Positions 44,100-53,999 of a DNA stretch of 64,000 nucleotides are shown in pieces. The notes under the pieces were generated by a model. It was not told the DNA's origin, did not search any database, and saw only the letters and a program-made list of their open reading frames with translations. Source of the DNA: Polyangium fumosum (GTDB lineage: Bacteria; Myxococcota_A; Polyangia; Polyangiales; Polyangiaceae); NCBI RefSeq assembly GCF_005144585.1, contig NZ_SSMQ01000012.1:156018-220017 (forward strand), given 5' to 3'. Each line of letters starts with the position of its first letter. Position 1 is the stretch's first letter. The position numbers and the translations under genes were made by a program.

Positions 44100-46346
44100 T
44101 CAAACGCGGAACAAATGGCGGAACGATGCCACGAGCACTTCGCGGTAATGCCACGTGAGGGCCCCGCCGAGCGCGATGACGGCGAGCACGATGACGATGC
44201 GGCCCACGGGCACCTCGTCTTCGCCGGAGACGAAGACGGGCAGGACGCTGCGCTCGCGTACGCTCCCCCGCGGCAGCGGCGGCACGCGCGTGAAGCGGAG
44301 GCTCAGGTTCCGCCGGAGGTAGATGCGGACGTTGAACGCCCAGCCCGACGCTTCGAGCAGCGCCGAGACATCGCGCTTGCGAAGATTGAGCCAGCCGAGG
44401 AACCCCGAGACCGTCATCACGCCGAGCGCGACGCCCGCCACCGCGAGCAAGGCCTTCAGCGGGTTCGTATTCGAGAGCGTCTGGAGCGCGAACGCCGCGG
44501 CGGAGCCGACGGCCGCGAATGCGATGCCGCCGCCCACGATCGAGCTTTGCAACCCCGGAGCCACGACGGGCGCCGCGACAGGCGTGCTTGGCGGCGGGGG
44601 CGGCGGCGGGGGCGGCGGGGGCGGCGGGGCCTTCGGCGGGCCGGCCGTGATCTGCGCGTCGACGTGCTCGGAGACGCTTTTCTCCATGGCTTCGAGCTTG
44701 TTGCCGAAGAGCTTCGCCACCTTGTCGCCGATGAAGTCGCGCAGCTTCACGAAAGGCGCAAACGCCGCCTCCTGGATGGAAATGGGCTTGACGATCACTT
44801 CGGTGACCCTTGCGTCCCATTCCTTGCCGTCGCGATCGTAAAACACGCCGCGCTTGCCCGCGGAGATGCCGCGCCTCGAACCTGACGTCACGCCCGCGGC
44901 GATGTGCATCTTCGTCGTCAGGTCGCCCTCTTTGCGATCCAGATTGACGTACGCGACGAAGATGTTGCTCGTCTCCGCGATCGGCAGGTGCTCGGCCTTG
45001 TCGGGGACGCGGACGCAGAGGTTGATCTCGCGCCCATCGAGCACGAGCGTACCGACCTCGAACAAGCACCGCTCCCCGACGGAAAAGAGCGCGGGGAAGC
45101 TGACCATGTTGTTTGCGAGATCCAGGATCCACCGCTGCAGGAGCGCGAGCTTCTCCAGGTCCAAGAGCCCCACGAGCTCGACCGAGGCCTTTTCGTCCTC
45201 GGTCACCAGCGCGCGCAGCGCCTCCGGCAAGGGACCTTCGAGCAAGGCGCGGAGCTCGTCGCCCACGAGGCCGCTCGGCAAAGGCGCGGGCCGCTTCGAT
45301 TGCCACGCGCGGTACGGCTCGAAGAGCGCGCGGACCCGCTCCCAGCTTGGGCGATCGAGCTTGCGCACGGGGCCCGGCTCGCCGAGCGCGCGCGGCAAGA
45401 CGTCGACCGAGAGCCGCCGCACCTCGTCCGCGAAGAGCGGATTCACGCTGGATTCGAGGTCGAGCACGCCCGAGCGGTTCGGCGGCGCAAGCGGGGCTTC
45501 GCGCAGGTACCCCCGGATCGCCGCGGCATCGTTCACGTCGAGCTCCGCGAGCCGCTCCGGTTTGACGGCGAGCCTGTCCTCCGCGACCGGGCCTTGTCCG
45601 AGCAGATCACATTGCGCGAAGAATTGATCGAGCTTGCCCGCGAGCGTGTCCACGACCTCGAACGCGGCCCCCGTCCCGGCGCCGAAGGGCAGCACGAGGC
45701 TCGCCTCCGCGTTCCCGCGCAGCGCGCCCGCCGCCTCCCACGCGAGCTCCGCGTGGCCGAGCGCGAGGAACGCATCGAGCTTCGTCGCGTCCACGCCGAG
45801 GTCGCCCGAGAGATCCATCACGCCGCCCGTGGCCTCGACGATCAATGTCGCGAGGCGCGCGAGGGCCGGATCCTTGATTTGGGAGGGCGCCACGATCCCG
45901 TCCCCGTTCGGCGATTTTCGCGCATAGCCGTCGCGGAAGGCGCGAATCTCGGCGAGGGAGAGCGTCGCGCCGGCGCGCGTGGCCTGCCCGCTCGCCTTGA
46001 TGCGTTTTTTCGCGAGGGCGCGGAGGCGCGCGCCTTCGGGCTGCGAGGGGTCGAGGTCGTCGAGGTGGACCGTATCGGTCCGCTCGGTGATGCGGTTCAT
46101 GTTCCGCAGGCGCGCCCGCAGCCAATCGTGCGCGGCGAGCAGCTCTTGCACGCGAATGCGTCGGTTCTTGTCGACGTCGATGTACCGCAGCAGCGCCTCG
46201 TCGCAGAGGAGCTGGTCGATCGGGACGCTCGTCGCGGACCAGCGGGCCGGCGGGAGCGCGTGGATCAGCTCGAGGTCCTCGGCCGTCTCCAGCTTGAGCT
46301 GCACGAGGCCACGATAATCGTTAAAAATGAAGGGCCCTTTTGCCAC
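44100..46346 (-). CDS. Large hypothetical membrane protein with poly-proline linker
   Basis: A 748-residue protein. An EF-hand-like IDVDKNRRIRVQELLA appears near residue 55 and SPNGDGIVAPSQI near 145. Residues 1 to about 560 look soluble and helical; then comes a run of about 13 prolines, then two membrane helices (about 605-665), a soluble insert and a third helix near the end (VGRIVIVLAVIALGGALTWHY). No family recognised. EF-hand-like motifs suggest possible calcium response, which is only suggestive. Confidence 0.7.
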   Translation of the reverse strand: MAKGPFIFNDYRGLVQLKLETAEDLELIHALPPARWSATSVPIDQLLCDEALLRYIDVDKNRRIRVQELLAAHDWLRARLRNMNRITERTDTVHLDDLDPSQPEGARLRALAKKRIKASGQATRAGATLSLAEIRAFRDGYARKSPNGDGIVAPSQIKDPALARLATLIVEATGGVMDLSGDLGVDATKLDAFLALGHAELAWEAAGALRGNAEASLVLPFGAGTGAAFEVVDTLAGKLDQFFAQCDLLGQGPVAEDRLAVKPERLAELDVNDAAAIRGYLREAPLAPPNRSGVLDLESSVNPLFADEVRRLSVDVLPRALGEPGPVRKLDRPSWERVRALFEPYRAWQSKRPAPLPSGLVGDELRALLEGPLPEALRALVTEDEKASVELVGLLDLEKLALLQRWILDLANNMVSFPALFSVGERCLFEVGTLVLDGREINLCVRVPDKAEHLPIAETSNIFVAYVNLDRKEGDLTTKMHIAAGVTSGSRRGISAGKRGVFYDRDGKEWDARVTEVIVKPISIQEAAFAPFVKLRDFIGDKVAKLFGNKLEAMEKSVSEHVDAQITAGPPKAPPPPPPPPPPPPPSTPVAAPVVAPGLQSSIVGGGIAFAAVGSAAAFALQTLSNTNPLKALLAVAGVALGVMTVSGFLGWLNLRKRDVSALLEASGWAFNVRIYLRRNLSLRFTRVPPLPRGSVRERSVLPVFVSGEDEVPVGRIVIVLAVIALGGALTWHYREVLVASFRHLFRV

Positions 46347-46603
46347 GTGGGGACGCTCTTGCCACGGTTTTGCAGACCAGGCAATGCCTTCGCGCGTGGA
46401 ACGTGGGCGGATTCACCGTCAGCAGACCCACGATGTTACGGGACATCGGTTCCGTGCGTGACGCACGCGGGGGTTTCTCCGGGCTGGATAATTCTCGGAA
46501 TGCTGCGTGATCATGGGGGATCTCGGGGCATGGACACGAAACGCGGCGCCTGGATCGCGCTGTTTTCTTGACTTTCGACCCGGCATTTCGTAATGCGCGC
46601 GAG

Positions 46604-47404
46604 ATGCCCAGCGAGCCTCGGACGTTCGTGCTCGGGAGCCGGCCCACGGCCGCGGGGGCTCCGCGCGCCGAGCGCCATGTCGGGCGTCGCGTCGTTATGG
46701 GCGCTTGCCTCGCGACGGCCCTCGCCGCCCTGGCGCGATACACGTTCCTCTCGGGGTCGGCGGCCGGGCGCCGCAGCGCGGAGAACGTCTTCCAGGCCGC
46801 CCGGGAGGCCTCCCAGGCCCTCGCCGCCGGGCGCGTTTCGCCCGCGACGTGGCAGGAGCTCGTGGAGCACGCTTTCCGCGGCGCCTCTCCCGAGGAAATC
46901 GCCCGGGCCATCGACGTCGAGTCGCTCGTCGCGCGTGCGCCCGCGGCGATCCGGGGCGCCGCGGTCGTACCGTTTTCCCCCCCGCTCCCCGAAGACGAGG
47001 GCCCGCGGATCGTAACGAAGCTCTTCGTCCTGCGCGCCGGACGGGCGAACCCGCCGCACGCGCACGACAACATGGTCTCGATGCATTACGTGCTCCGGGG
47101 CCGGTTCCGCGTCCGCCATTACGATCGCGTGCGCGACGAGCCCGGCGGTATCGTCCTCCGGCCCACGATCGATCGGATCCTCGGCCCGGGCGAGGCGACG
47201 AGCATCTCCGACGCGCGCGACAATGTGCATTGGCACGTTGCCGAGACCGACGGCGTCCTGCTCGACGTGCTTTGCGCCGATCTCGGAAGCCAGCCGACGG
47301 ACACGCACCTCGTCGATCCGGTCCACGCCGAGCCCCTCGAAGGAGGCCTGCTCCGCGCGCCGCGCTTCTCCACCGTGGGAGAGGCGCTCGAGCGATTCGG
47401 CTGA
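46604..47404 (+). CDS. Cupin-domain protein with N-terminal membrane anchor
   Basis: A 266-residue protein. A basic/hydrophobic segment near residues 28-48 (VVMGACLATALAALARYTF) is a probable anchor. A cupin core follows at about 150-240, with PPHAHDNMVSMHYVLRGRF and a second motif near WHVAETDGVLLDVL; His residues could bind a metal. ATG 46604 is preferred to TTG 46568. Substrate unknown; could sense or modify a small molecule. Confidence 0.6.
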   Translation: MPSEPRTFVLGSRPTAAGAPRAERHVGRRVVMGACLATALAALARYTFLSGSAAGRRSAENVFQAAREASQALAAGRVSPATWQELVEHAFRGASPEEIARAIDVESLVARAPAAIRGAAVVPFSPPLPEDEGPRIVTKLFVLRAGRANPPHAHDNMVSMHYVLRGRFRVRHYDRVRDEPGGIVLRPTIDRILGPGEATSISDARDNVHWHVAETDGVLLDVLCADLGSQPTDTHLVDPVHAEPLEGGLLRAPRFSTVGEALERFG

Positions 47405-47772
47405 GGGGACGTTCCCGACGCACCCAGGCGGTGCCGCGGCGTCCTGGCCGACGCTTTCGTGTGCGCGCGGGGCGCGCGGCTCCGTCCTCGATTCGGGCGC
47501 GCGGCGCACCGCGGGCGGTATGGTTTCTCATTGCACGGCCCGCGTACGTCCGCGGACCGAAATACGTTCGCGGCCGCGCGTCGTGGCTGGCGTGCGAGCC
47601 CATATCGCACGCTCCCGAACGACCATGGCGCGCCGCCCCCGCGGCCGCGACCTTGCAATGCGTTGGGGCGCGCGGCACGCCGGCGAGCCGCTGCTTGATG
47701 TAATGAAGCGCCGGCCCTTCTCGCGTCGATGTTGGGCGCGAGAGGAGGCAGAGAACCGAAAAGGGGGTTTTC
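47405..47772. other. 368-bp intergenic region
   Basis: No gene seen. The last part holds a 7-bp-arm hairpin (TCTCGCG 47719-47725 with CGCGAGA 47737-47743) ending at the ribosome-binding site AGGAGG of the glycine-rich gene; it could affect translation. Confidence 0.5.
47719..47743 (+). promoter_or_regulatory. 5'-leader hairpin before the glycine-rich gene
   Basis: Perfect 7-bp arms with an 11-base loop; the 3' arm runs into GAGGAGG, so folding could mask ribosome binding. Role inferred from position. Confidence 0.35.
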
Positions 47773-48537
47773 ATGAAGAAGTCGCTCCGCGTCCTTTCCG
47801 CTGCGTTCGCTTCTGCCATGCTCCTCGCTGCTTCCGACCAGGCGATCGCGGGGGGCTGGGGCCTCGATGACAGGTTTGGAGCCGGATACTATGGCGGATA
47901 CGGAGCCCGCGGCGGGGTTGGATACCGTGGCGGGTACGGATACGGCGGCTACGGCGGGCCCCGTGGCCCGTTGGGCGGCTATTACGGCGGCGGCCTCGGC
48001 GGCTTCGGCGGCTTCGGCGGCCTCGGCGGCCTCGGCGGCTACGGCTACGGCGGCTACGGCTACGGTGGCTACGGTGGTTACGGTTATGGCGGCAACTTCG
48101 CGTTCAACGACGTCAACGTCTGCTTCGACGGCGACCAGATTTTCTGCCGCTTCGAGGCCGCGGGCTTCGTGGCGAATCAGGTCGAGATCAACGCGTTCCT
48201 CACGGGCGGCGCGACCTGCGGCGGCCTCGGCGGCTTCGGCGGCATCGGCGGCGTCGGTGGCGTCGGTGGCATCGGTGGCATCGGCGGCATCGGCGGCGGG
48301 TGGTACGGCAATGACGGGCTCTTCAGCGACGTCGCGATCGGCGGCTACTACGCCTACCCGCTCGCCGGCGGAAACCTCTGGCAGGGTGCGATCGATCTCG
48401 ACGGCTACTTCGACGATTTCTGCGGCGGCGGCGTTTACGGGGGCGGCCTCGATTTCAGCCGCGTGAGGCTCGCCATCGCAGGCCGCGAGTTCGCCTTCAA
48501 CGATATCGGGCCCTGCGGCGACGGCTGGTTCGACTGA
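47773..48537 (+). CDS. Exported glycine/tyrosine-rich protein
   Basis: A 254-residue exported protein with a Sec signal peptide (ASDQAIAG cut site about residue 26). Residues about 35-110 consist of GYGG/GGFGG-type repeats rich in Tyr, and about 150-175 of [12 protein letters not shown] repeats; the two globular parts between and after contain paired cysteines ([19 protein letters not shown]). The repeats are reminiscent of structural or extracellular matrix proteins. Function not recognised. Confidence 0.75.
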   Translation: MKKSLRVLSAAFASAMLLAASDQAIAGGWGLDDRFGAGYYGGYGARGGVGYRGGYGYGGYGGPRGPLGGYYGGGLGGFGGFGGLGGLGGYGYGGYGYGGYGGYGYGGNFAFNDVNVCFDGDQIFCRFEAAGFVANQVEINAFLTGGATCGGLGGFGGIGGVGGVGGIGGIGGIGGGWYGNDGLFSDVAIGGYYAYPLAGGNLWQGAIDLDGYFDDFCGGGVYGGGLDFSRVRLAIAGREFAFNDIGPCGDGWFD

Positions 48538-48576
48538 GCGAACCGCGCGTTCCCTCGCGCAACCCCGAAGCGCCGT

Positions 48577-48607
48577 GGTCCCCGAGCTCGCGCTGGGCTC
48601 GGGGACC
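48577..48607 (+). terminator. Hairpin after the glycine-rich gene
   Basis: GGTCCCCGAGC (48577-48587) pairs perfectly with GCTCGGGGACC (48597-48607). No clear U-tract follows, so it may stabilise mRNA or terminate weakly. Confidence 0.55.
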
Positions 48608-48719
48608 CCTGGGGGAAGGCACGCGGGCCTGTGGGTCCGTCCGCTCGTTTTTCCCGGGCAGCCGGGCTCGACGTCCGAGTTCGATGACGTGCGCCCCGAA
48701 ACCGACTAGAACACCCGCC

Positions 48720-49208
48720 ATGACGCAGCGCGCCCCCCGCGTGGGGATCATCATGGGCAGCACGAGCGACGCGCCGACCCTGCGAAAGGCGGCCGAGATG
48801 CTCGAGCGCCTGGAGGTGCCGTTCGAGATGCGCGTGGTCAGCGCGCACCGCACGCCGGACCTCCTGTTCCGCTACGCAGAAGAGGCCGAGGCGCGCGGGC
48901 TCCAGGTGATCATCGCCGGCGCAGGCGGCGCCGCGCACCTGCCCGGGATGGTGGCCGCGAAGACGGTCCTGCCCGTGCTCGGGGTGCCGATCCTGTCGCA
49001 CGCCCTGCATGGGCTCGACTCGCTGCTTTCGATCGTGCAGATGCCGGGCGGCATCCCCGTGGGGACCCTGGCGATCGGCGATGCGGGCGCGAAAAACGCC
49101 GCGCTCCTCGCCGCTTCCATCCTCGCGCTCCACGACGCCCCGCTGCGTGAGCGCATCCAAGCATTCCGCGCGGAGCAGACCCGGGCCGCGCTCGAAAGCG
49201 AGGTTTGA
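48720..49208 (+). CDS. purE: N5-carboxyaminoimidazole ribonucleotide mutase
   Basis: A 162-residue PurE, a purine biosynthesis enzyme converting N5-CAIR to CAIR. The diagnostic [34 protein letters not shown] and GGAAHLPGM are all present. ATG 48720 is chosen as the native start, 12 codons inside the longer open frame. It lies 4 bp before purK and the two enzymes act in consecutive steps. Confidence 0.96.
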   Translation: MTQRAPRVGIIMGSTSDAPTLRKAAEMLERLEVPFEMRVVSAHRTPDLLFRYAEEAEARGLQVIIAGAGGAAHLPGMVAAKTVLPVLGVPILSHALHGLDSLLSIVQMPGGIPVGTLAIGDAGAKNAALLAASILALHDAPLRERIQAFRAEQTRAALESEV

Positions 49209-49212
49209 CGAC

Positions 49213-50382
49213 GTGACTTCCCGCGGCCCCATTCTCCCCGGACGCACGGTGGGCATCCTGGGCGGCGGACAGCTCGGCCGCATGTTCGCGATCGCGGCGC
49301 GGCGCATGGGCTACCGCGTGCACGCGCTCGACCCCTCGCAGGACGGACCCGCGGGGCAGGTCGCGGACGTCGAGGTCGTCGCGCCGTACGAGGACGTGGA
49401 CGCGGCGCGGCGCTTCGCCGAGGCGGTCGACGTCGTGACGTTCGAGTTCGAAAACGTCCCCTCCGAGACGCTCGCCGCCGTCGCGGAGATCAGGCCCGTT
49501 CACCCTTCGCCCGCGGTGCTCGACACGTGCCGCCACAGGCTGCGCGAAAAGCGTTTCCTCGCGAAAGGCGGCTTTCCGGTGGCGGGCTTCGCCGAGATCC
49601 GGACCGAGGACGAGCTCCGCGCCGCGCTCGTTCGCCTCGGCACGCCGGCCATTTTGAAGACGGCGGAGTTCGGCTACGACGGCAAAGGCCAGGTCCGGAT
49701 CGACGCGCCCGAGAGCGCAGGTCGCGCGTTCGAGGCGCTCGGCGGGAAGCTCGGCGTGCTGGAAGCGTTCGTCCCGTTCGCGTGTGAGCTCTCCGTGGTC
49801 GTCGCGCGCTCGCACGCCGGCGACATCGTCCCGTTCGAGGTCGCCGAGAACCGGCACGCGCGGCACATCCTGGACGTCTCGCTCGCGCCCGCAGGCGTCC
49901 CCGCGGCGGCGCGCGCGCGCGCAACGGAAGTCGCCTCGGACATCGCGAAGGCGATCGACCTCGTGGGCGTGCTCGGCGTGGAGATGTTTTACCTGCCAAA
50001 CGGCGACATCGTGGTGAACGAGCTCGCCCCGCGACCCCACAACTCGGGGCATTACACGTTCGACGCCTGCGTGACGAGCCAGTTCGAGCAACAATTGCGC
50101 GCGGTCTGCGGTTTGCCCCTCGGCGAGCCCACCTTGCTTCGGCCCGCGGCGATGGCGAACCTGCTCGGCGATCTGTGGGAGCACGGCGAGCCGCAATGGG
50201 ATCGGGCCGCGGCGTTCCCGGACGTCAAGATTCATCTGTACGGAAAAACCGAGGCGCGGCCGGGGCGGAAGATGGGGCACCTCGTGGCGATGGCGGAGAC
50301 GGCGGAGGCGGCCTCGGCGCGGGTGCTCGCGGCGCGCAGCGCGCTCGTCAGCGGCCGACCGGGGGCAGACCCGTGCCCGTGA
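49213..50382 (+). CDS. purK: N5-carboxyaminoimidazole ribonucleotide synthase
   Basis: A 389-residue PurK of the ATP-grasp family, converting AIR, bicarbonate and ATP to N5-CAIR. Seen: VGILGGGQLGRMFAIAARRM, the ATP-grasp lysine region TAEFGYDGKGQVR, EAFVPFACELSVVVARS and NELAPRPHNSGHYT. Start is GTG 49213. Its last 35 bp overlap the end of the convergent gene at 50348, an unusually long convergent overlap. Together with purE it forms a two-gene unit. Confidence 0.96.
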   Translation: MTSRGPILPGRTVGILGGGQLGRMFAIAARRMGYRVHALDPSQDGPAGQVADVEVVAPYEDVDAARRFAEAVDVVTFEFENVPSETLAAVAEIRPVHPSPAVLDTCRHRLREKRFLAKGGFPVAGFAEIRTEDELRAALVRLGTPAILKTAEFGYDGKGQVRIDAPESAGRAFEALGGKLGVLEAFVPFACELSVVVARSHAGDIVPFEVAENRHARHILDVSLAPAGVPAAARARATEVASDIAKAIDLVGVLGVEMFYLPNGDIVVNELAPRPHNSGHYTFDACVTSQFEQQLRAVCGLPLGEPTLLRPAAMANLLGDLWEHGEPQWDRAAAFPDVKIHLYGKTEARPGRKMGHLVAMAETAEAASARVLAARSALVSGRPGADPCP

Positions 50383-52084
50383 GCAGGTGGCGGACCCGGG
50401 CCTCGTTCGCCTCCTCGAGCCTCCCCGCCGCTTTCTCCCGCGCGTGGTCGTCCGCGTAGCTCTGGACGTACCCCGCGTACCAGACGAACACCTGCCCGCG
50501 GATCTTCTCGACCGCGCGCGTGGCGAGGGCCGCCTCGATGTCCCCATCGGAGGGAGCACGCAAGGGATCCCCCGCCGCGACTTCCTTGCATCGCCCGGAC
50601 TCGGCGCGGAAGGTCTCGTCCGTCGCGCGCATCGAGATCGGATCCGGCGGCAAGGTCACGGCGCTGGTCTCACCGAGGACGTGGGCGCGGAGCGCGAGGG
50701 ACGTCGCGGCGCTCCACGTGTGCAGCTCGACGCCGTAGTTGTGCGCGCAGATGCGATCGACGAGGATCGTCGTGGGCGTCCGCCGGAGCGCGGCGACGGC
50801 GCGCTCCCAGGCGTCGCGCTCGTTCGAGACCGTTTGCTGGGCGTCCGCGTGCTCCTTCTCTTTGCGCTCGGCCTCGCGCCGCGCCTCGTCCTCGCGCGTC
50901 TCGGCCTCGGCCCGCGCGCGGCGCGCGTCGTCGTGGCGATCGTCCTCCGCTTTGCACTCGGAGGGCAGCTTGTGCGTCGCGCGGCATTGATCGAGCTCGC
51001 GCTGCAGGCGCTTCTCGTCGGCCTTGGCGCGGTCGTGGAAGCTCGTCGCCGTCGTGAGGTTGCGGCGCGCGTCCTCGGCGGTCTTCTTCGTGCGGCGGGC
51101 GGACCCTTCGGCGGCGCGCGCGCGTCGCTCGGCCTCGTCGACCTCGCGCGAGGCGGCGTCGTAGGCGGGGTTCGGCAGGCGATCGGTCCCGCACACGTAC
51201 TCGCAGGTGCGGCCCTGCGTGGCGACGTCGTGGTCCCGGGCGATCGTGTCGAACGCGGCCTGGATCCGCACGCCGGCCGCGTTCGGCGGCGGCTCCTGGC
51301 TGGTCGCCGCGACGAGCCGCGCGCGCGAGTCGCCCCTCCACCGGAGCAGCTCGGACTCGACGAGGGCGGAGACGCCGCTCGCCTTCGTGTCCGCGGGCTT
51401 TTCGATCACGAGGAAGAACCGGAGTTCGTCTTCGAGCGAGCGACGGATCTCGTCTGCGCGTTGCTTCGTGTCGCGGAAGCCCGGGCGGGCGGCTTCGACG
51501 TCGCGAAACGCGAGCAGGGCGTTGCCGCGTTTGCCCTCGGCGGCGTACTTGACGGCGCGGTCGTAGGCGCGTGTCGCCATCCGATCGAGGATGCGGCCTT
51601 CGAGGGTGGCGGCGGCTTGATCGTTCGGATCGCACTGCCGCGCCGCGCGCGCGAGGGAGAGGGCCGCGTCGTCGTGGTCGCTCGCGAGCAGCTCCTCGGC
51701 GCGCTTGAAGACGGCGGCGCGCGTCTCGACGTAGGTGCGACGCGCCTCCTGGTTCACCGGATCAAACGCGACCGCGTCGCGGGCGAGGAACAGGGCCTTT
51801 TCGAACTCTCCGCGCTCGAGCGCCTCCCGGCTCTCGACCGTGCGCCCCTCCGACTGCTTGCGGCGCGCGCTCGCGAGCTTTTGCTGCGCCAGCTCCTCGT
51901 CCGGATCGATGCGCGTCGCGCGCTCGTACTCTGCGGCTGCGGCGTCCCAGTCGCCGGCGCGGGCGAAGGCGTCGCCGCGCTCCATCGCGCGCTTGTAGGC
52001 GCGCCCGCAGCCCGCTGCGGAGAGCGCGAGGGTCACAGCGAGGAGCAAGGCGGGGAGGGCAGGGCGGCGGGGAAGCATTCGCAT
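50348..52084 (-). CDS. TPR-like coiled-coil lipoprotein
   Basis: A 578-residue lipoprotein (signal ends LSAAGC, Cys26). Residues 30-230 carry TPR-like repeats (GDAFARAGDWDAAAAEYERATRIDPDEE is one unit, in pieces); 315-430 form a long charged coiled coil with repeats such as EDEARREAERKEKEHADAQ; the C-terminal part carries CAHNYGVELH and two or three cysteines. Function not recognised; likely a periplasmic or outer-membrane scaffold. The ATG at 52084 gives a short basic start; M3 (52078) is an alternative. Confidence 0.75.
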   Translation of the reverse strand: MRMLPRRPALPALLLAVTLALSAAGCGRAYKRAMERGDAFARAGDWDAAAAEYERATRIDPDEELAQQKLASARRKQSEGRTVESREALERGEFEKALFLARDAVAFDPVNQEARRTYVETRAAVFKRAEELLASDHDDAALSLARAARQCDPNDQAAATLEGRILDRMATRAYDRAVKYAAEGKRGNALLAFRDVEAARPGFRDTKQRADEIRRSLEDELRFFLVIEKPADTKASGVSALVESELLRWRGDSRARLVAATSQEPPPNAAGVRIQAAFDTIARDHDVATQGRTCEYVCGTDRLPNPAYDAASREVDEAERRARAAEGSARRTKKTAEDARRNLTTATSFHDRAKADEKRLQRELDQCRATHKLPSECKAEDDRHDDARRARAEAETREDEARREAERKEKEHADAQQTVSNERDAWERAVAALRRTPTTILVDRICAHNYGVELHTWSAATSLALRAHVLGETSAVTLPPDPISMRATDETFRAESGRCKEVAAGDPLRAPSDGDIEAALATRAVEKIRGQVFVWYAGYVQSYADDHAREKAAGRLEEANEARVRHLLTGTGLPPVGR

Positions 52085-52172
52085 TTTGATCGAACGACGC
52101 CCCTCGACGTATGGAATTCGCGGGCGCGGGCGTCAAGAATTTGCGGCGGTCACGCGCGGCGGGCGCGGCGCG

Positions 52173-52931
52173 TCACGCCTGCATCCGCGAGAACGAGCGT
52201 ACCGCGAGCGCGCCCACCAGGGCGAGTGTCCCGAGCACGACGCCCGCGTCGAGCAGGATCGGGAAATGGTGCACGCCGACGCAGAGGCCCCGCGTCGCGT
52301 CGACCGCGTACGACATCGGGTTCAGCCGCACCACGACCGCGAGCGCGGGCGGCAGGCCGTCGAGCGGATACAGCGCGCCCGAGAAGAAGAAGATCGGCTG
52401 GATCAGGAAGTTCACGATCCCGCCGAAGCCCTCGAACGTCTTCATGCGCGAGGCCACGGTGATCCCGAGCGCGCTCACGGCCATGCCGAAGGCGACGAGC
52501 ACGGGGATCGCGAAGAGCGCGCCGAGCGGATCGATCCGCGCGCCGAGGAGCGGCGCGACGAGCAGCACGACCGAGACCTCGAGGAGGGACGTCACGCTGG
52601 CGGAGATCATCTTCGCGAGGACCAGCGTGGCGCGCGGGACGGGCGCGACGAGCAGCTCCTTCAGGAAGCCGAACTCGCGGTCCCACACGATCGAGATCGC
52701 GGAGAACATGCTGGAGAAGAGCACGGCCATCGTGGCCACGCCGGGCACGAGGAAGGAGACGAAGTCGACGCCGGTCGCGCCCGGGTCGAACGCCCTGCGG
52801 AGGCCGAAGCCGACGGCGAGGATCCAGAGCAGCGGGCGCACGAGCGTCGCGACGAGGTTCTGCCGGTCGCGCAGGAACTTCACGACGTCGCGGCGGGCGA
52901 GGTGGTAGACGACCTCCGCGCGCATGCTCAT
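52173..52931 (-). CDS. ABC-2 type export permease (DrrB-like)
   Basis: A 252-residue membrane protein with six helices of the ABC-2 type: FLVPGVATMAVLFSSMFSAI and SGALYPLDGLPPALAVVVRL are typical of the daunorubicin-resistance DrrB group. It overlaps the ATPase gene by 4 bp (52928-52931), the two forming an exporter of hydrophobic compounds. Substrate unknown; myxobacteria use such pumps for self-made natural products, yet no biosynthesis cluster is in the window. Confidence 0.9.
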   Translation of the reverse strand: MSMRAEVVYHLARRDVVKFLRDRQNLVATLVRPLLWILAVGFGLRRAFDPGATGVDFVSFLVPGVATMAVLFSSMFSAISIVWDREFGFLKELLVAPVPRATLVLAKMISASVTSLLEVSVVLLVAPLLGARIDPLGALFAIPVLVAFGMAVSALGITVASRMKTFEGFGGIVNFLIQPIFFFSGALYPLDGLPPALAVVVRLNPMSYAVDATRGLCVGVHHFPILLDAGVVLGTLALVGALAVRSFSRMQA

Positions 52932-53905
52932 CTCCGCCGCGCCATGGCGCGCATCCTGTCGCGCCCGGCGTCGCCGTTGCCGTTGCGGATCTGTCGGCCC
53001 GTGAGGGCGAGGAACACGTCGTCGAGCGTCGGGCGCCGCACGGCGATGCCCGTGACCGCGACGCGCGCCTCGGAGACGAGCCGCACCACGAACGCCTCGC
53101 CGTCTTCCACGCGGAAGCAGAGGCCCTCCTCGGTTCGATCCGGCGTGAGGCCGTACCGCTCGGCGAGCACGTCGCAGAGCGCCGCGGGCTCGTTCGTCCG
53201 CACGAAGACCACGTCCTTGCCCACGGCGCGCTTCAGCGCCTCGGGGCTGTCCTCGGCCACGATCCGCCCGTGATCGATCACCGCGATTCGATCGCAGTGC
53301 TCGGCCTCGTCCATGTAATGGGTCGTCAGGAACAACGTCATGCCGTTCCGGTCGCGCAGGCCGCGCAGCACCTCCCAGGTCGCTTTTCGCGTCTGCGGAT
53401 CGAGCCCGGTCGTCGGTTCGTCCAGGAAGAGCACGCGCGGGCGGTGCACGAGGCCGCGGGCGATCTCGAGCCTCCGCTTCATGCCGCCCGAGAACGTGCG
53501 CACGAGGTCCTTTTTTCGATCCGCGAGATCCACGAACGCGAGGGCCTCGTCGAGGCGCGCGCGGCGCTCGGCGCGGGGCACGCCGTACACGACGGCGTGG
53601 AGCAGGAGGTTCTCCTCCGCGGTGAGGCGATCGTCGAGGGACGGATCCTGAAAGATCACGCCGATGGCTCGCCGCACGTCGTCGGGGCTCTTCGTGACGT
53701 CGAAGCCGGCGAGCCGCAGGACGCCGCTCGTCGGCGCGAGCAGCGTGCAGAGCATCTTGATGGTCGTGGTCTTGCCGGCGCCGTTTGGCCCGAGGAACCC
53801 GAAGATCTCGCCTTCCTGCACGGTGAAGCTCACGCCGCGGACGGCCTCGACGTCGCCGAAGCGCTTCGAGAGGTCACGGACCTCGATCGCGGGGGAGGGG
53901 TTCAT
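52928..53905 (-). CDS. ABC-2 type exporter ATPase (DrrA-like)
   Basis: A 325-residue ABC ATPase: Walker A FLGPNGAGKTTTIKML, signature TFSGGMKRRLEIA, Walker B VLFLDEPTTGLD and switch TTHYMDEAEHCDRI. The C-terminal 100 residues (VFVRTNEPAALCDVLAERYG) match the extension of DrrA-type transporters. ATG 53905 is used, the upstream part of the frame being shadow sequence. Translated with the DrrB-like permease. Confidence 0.93.
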   Translation of the reverse strand: MNPSPAIEVRDLSKRFGDVEAVRGVSFTVQEGEIFGFLGPNGAGKTTTIKMLCTLLAPTSGVLRLAGFDVTKSPDDVRRAIGVIFQDPSLDDRLTAEENLLLHAVVYGVPRAERRARLDEALAFVDLADRKKDLVRTFSGGMKRRLEIARGLVHRPRVLFLDEPTTGLDPQTRKATWEVLRGLRDRNGMTLFLTTHYMDEAEHCDRIAVIDHGRIVAEDSPEALKRAVGKDVVFVRTNEPAALCDVLAERYGLTPDRTEEGLCFRVEDGEAFVVRLVSEARVAVTGIAVRRPTLDDVFLALTGRQIRNGNGDAGRDRMRAMARRR

Positions 53906-53999
53906 CGTGCGGGGAGCGGGCCTGCGGAGGCCGTCTTCATAGGCCTTGCAAGCCGGGGGCCGCAAGGGGAGGGGGAGGCGCGCGCGACGTCGAGGACGC

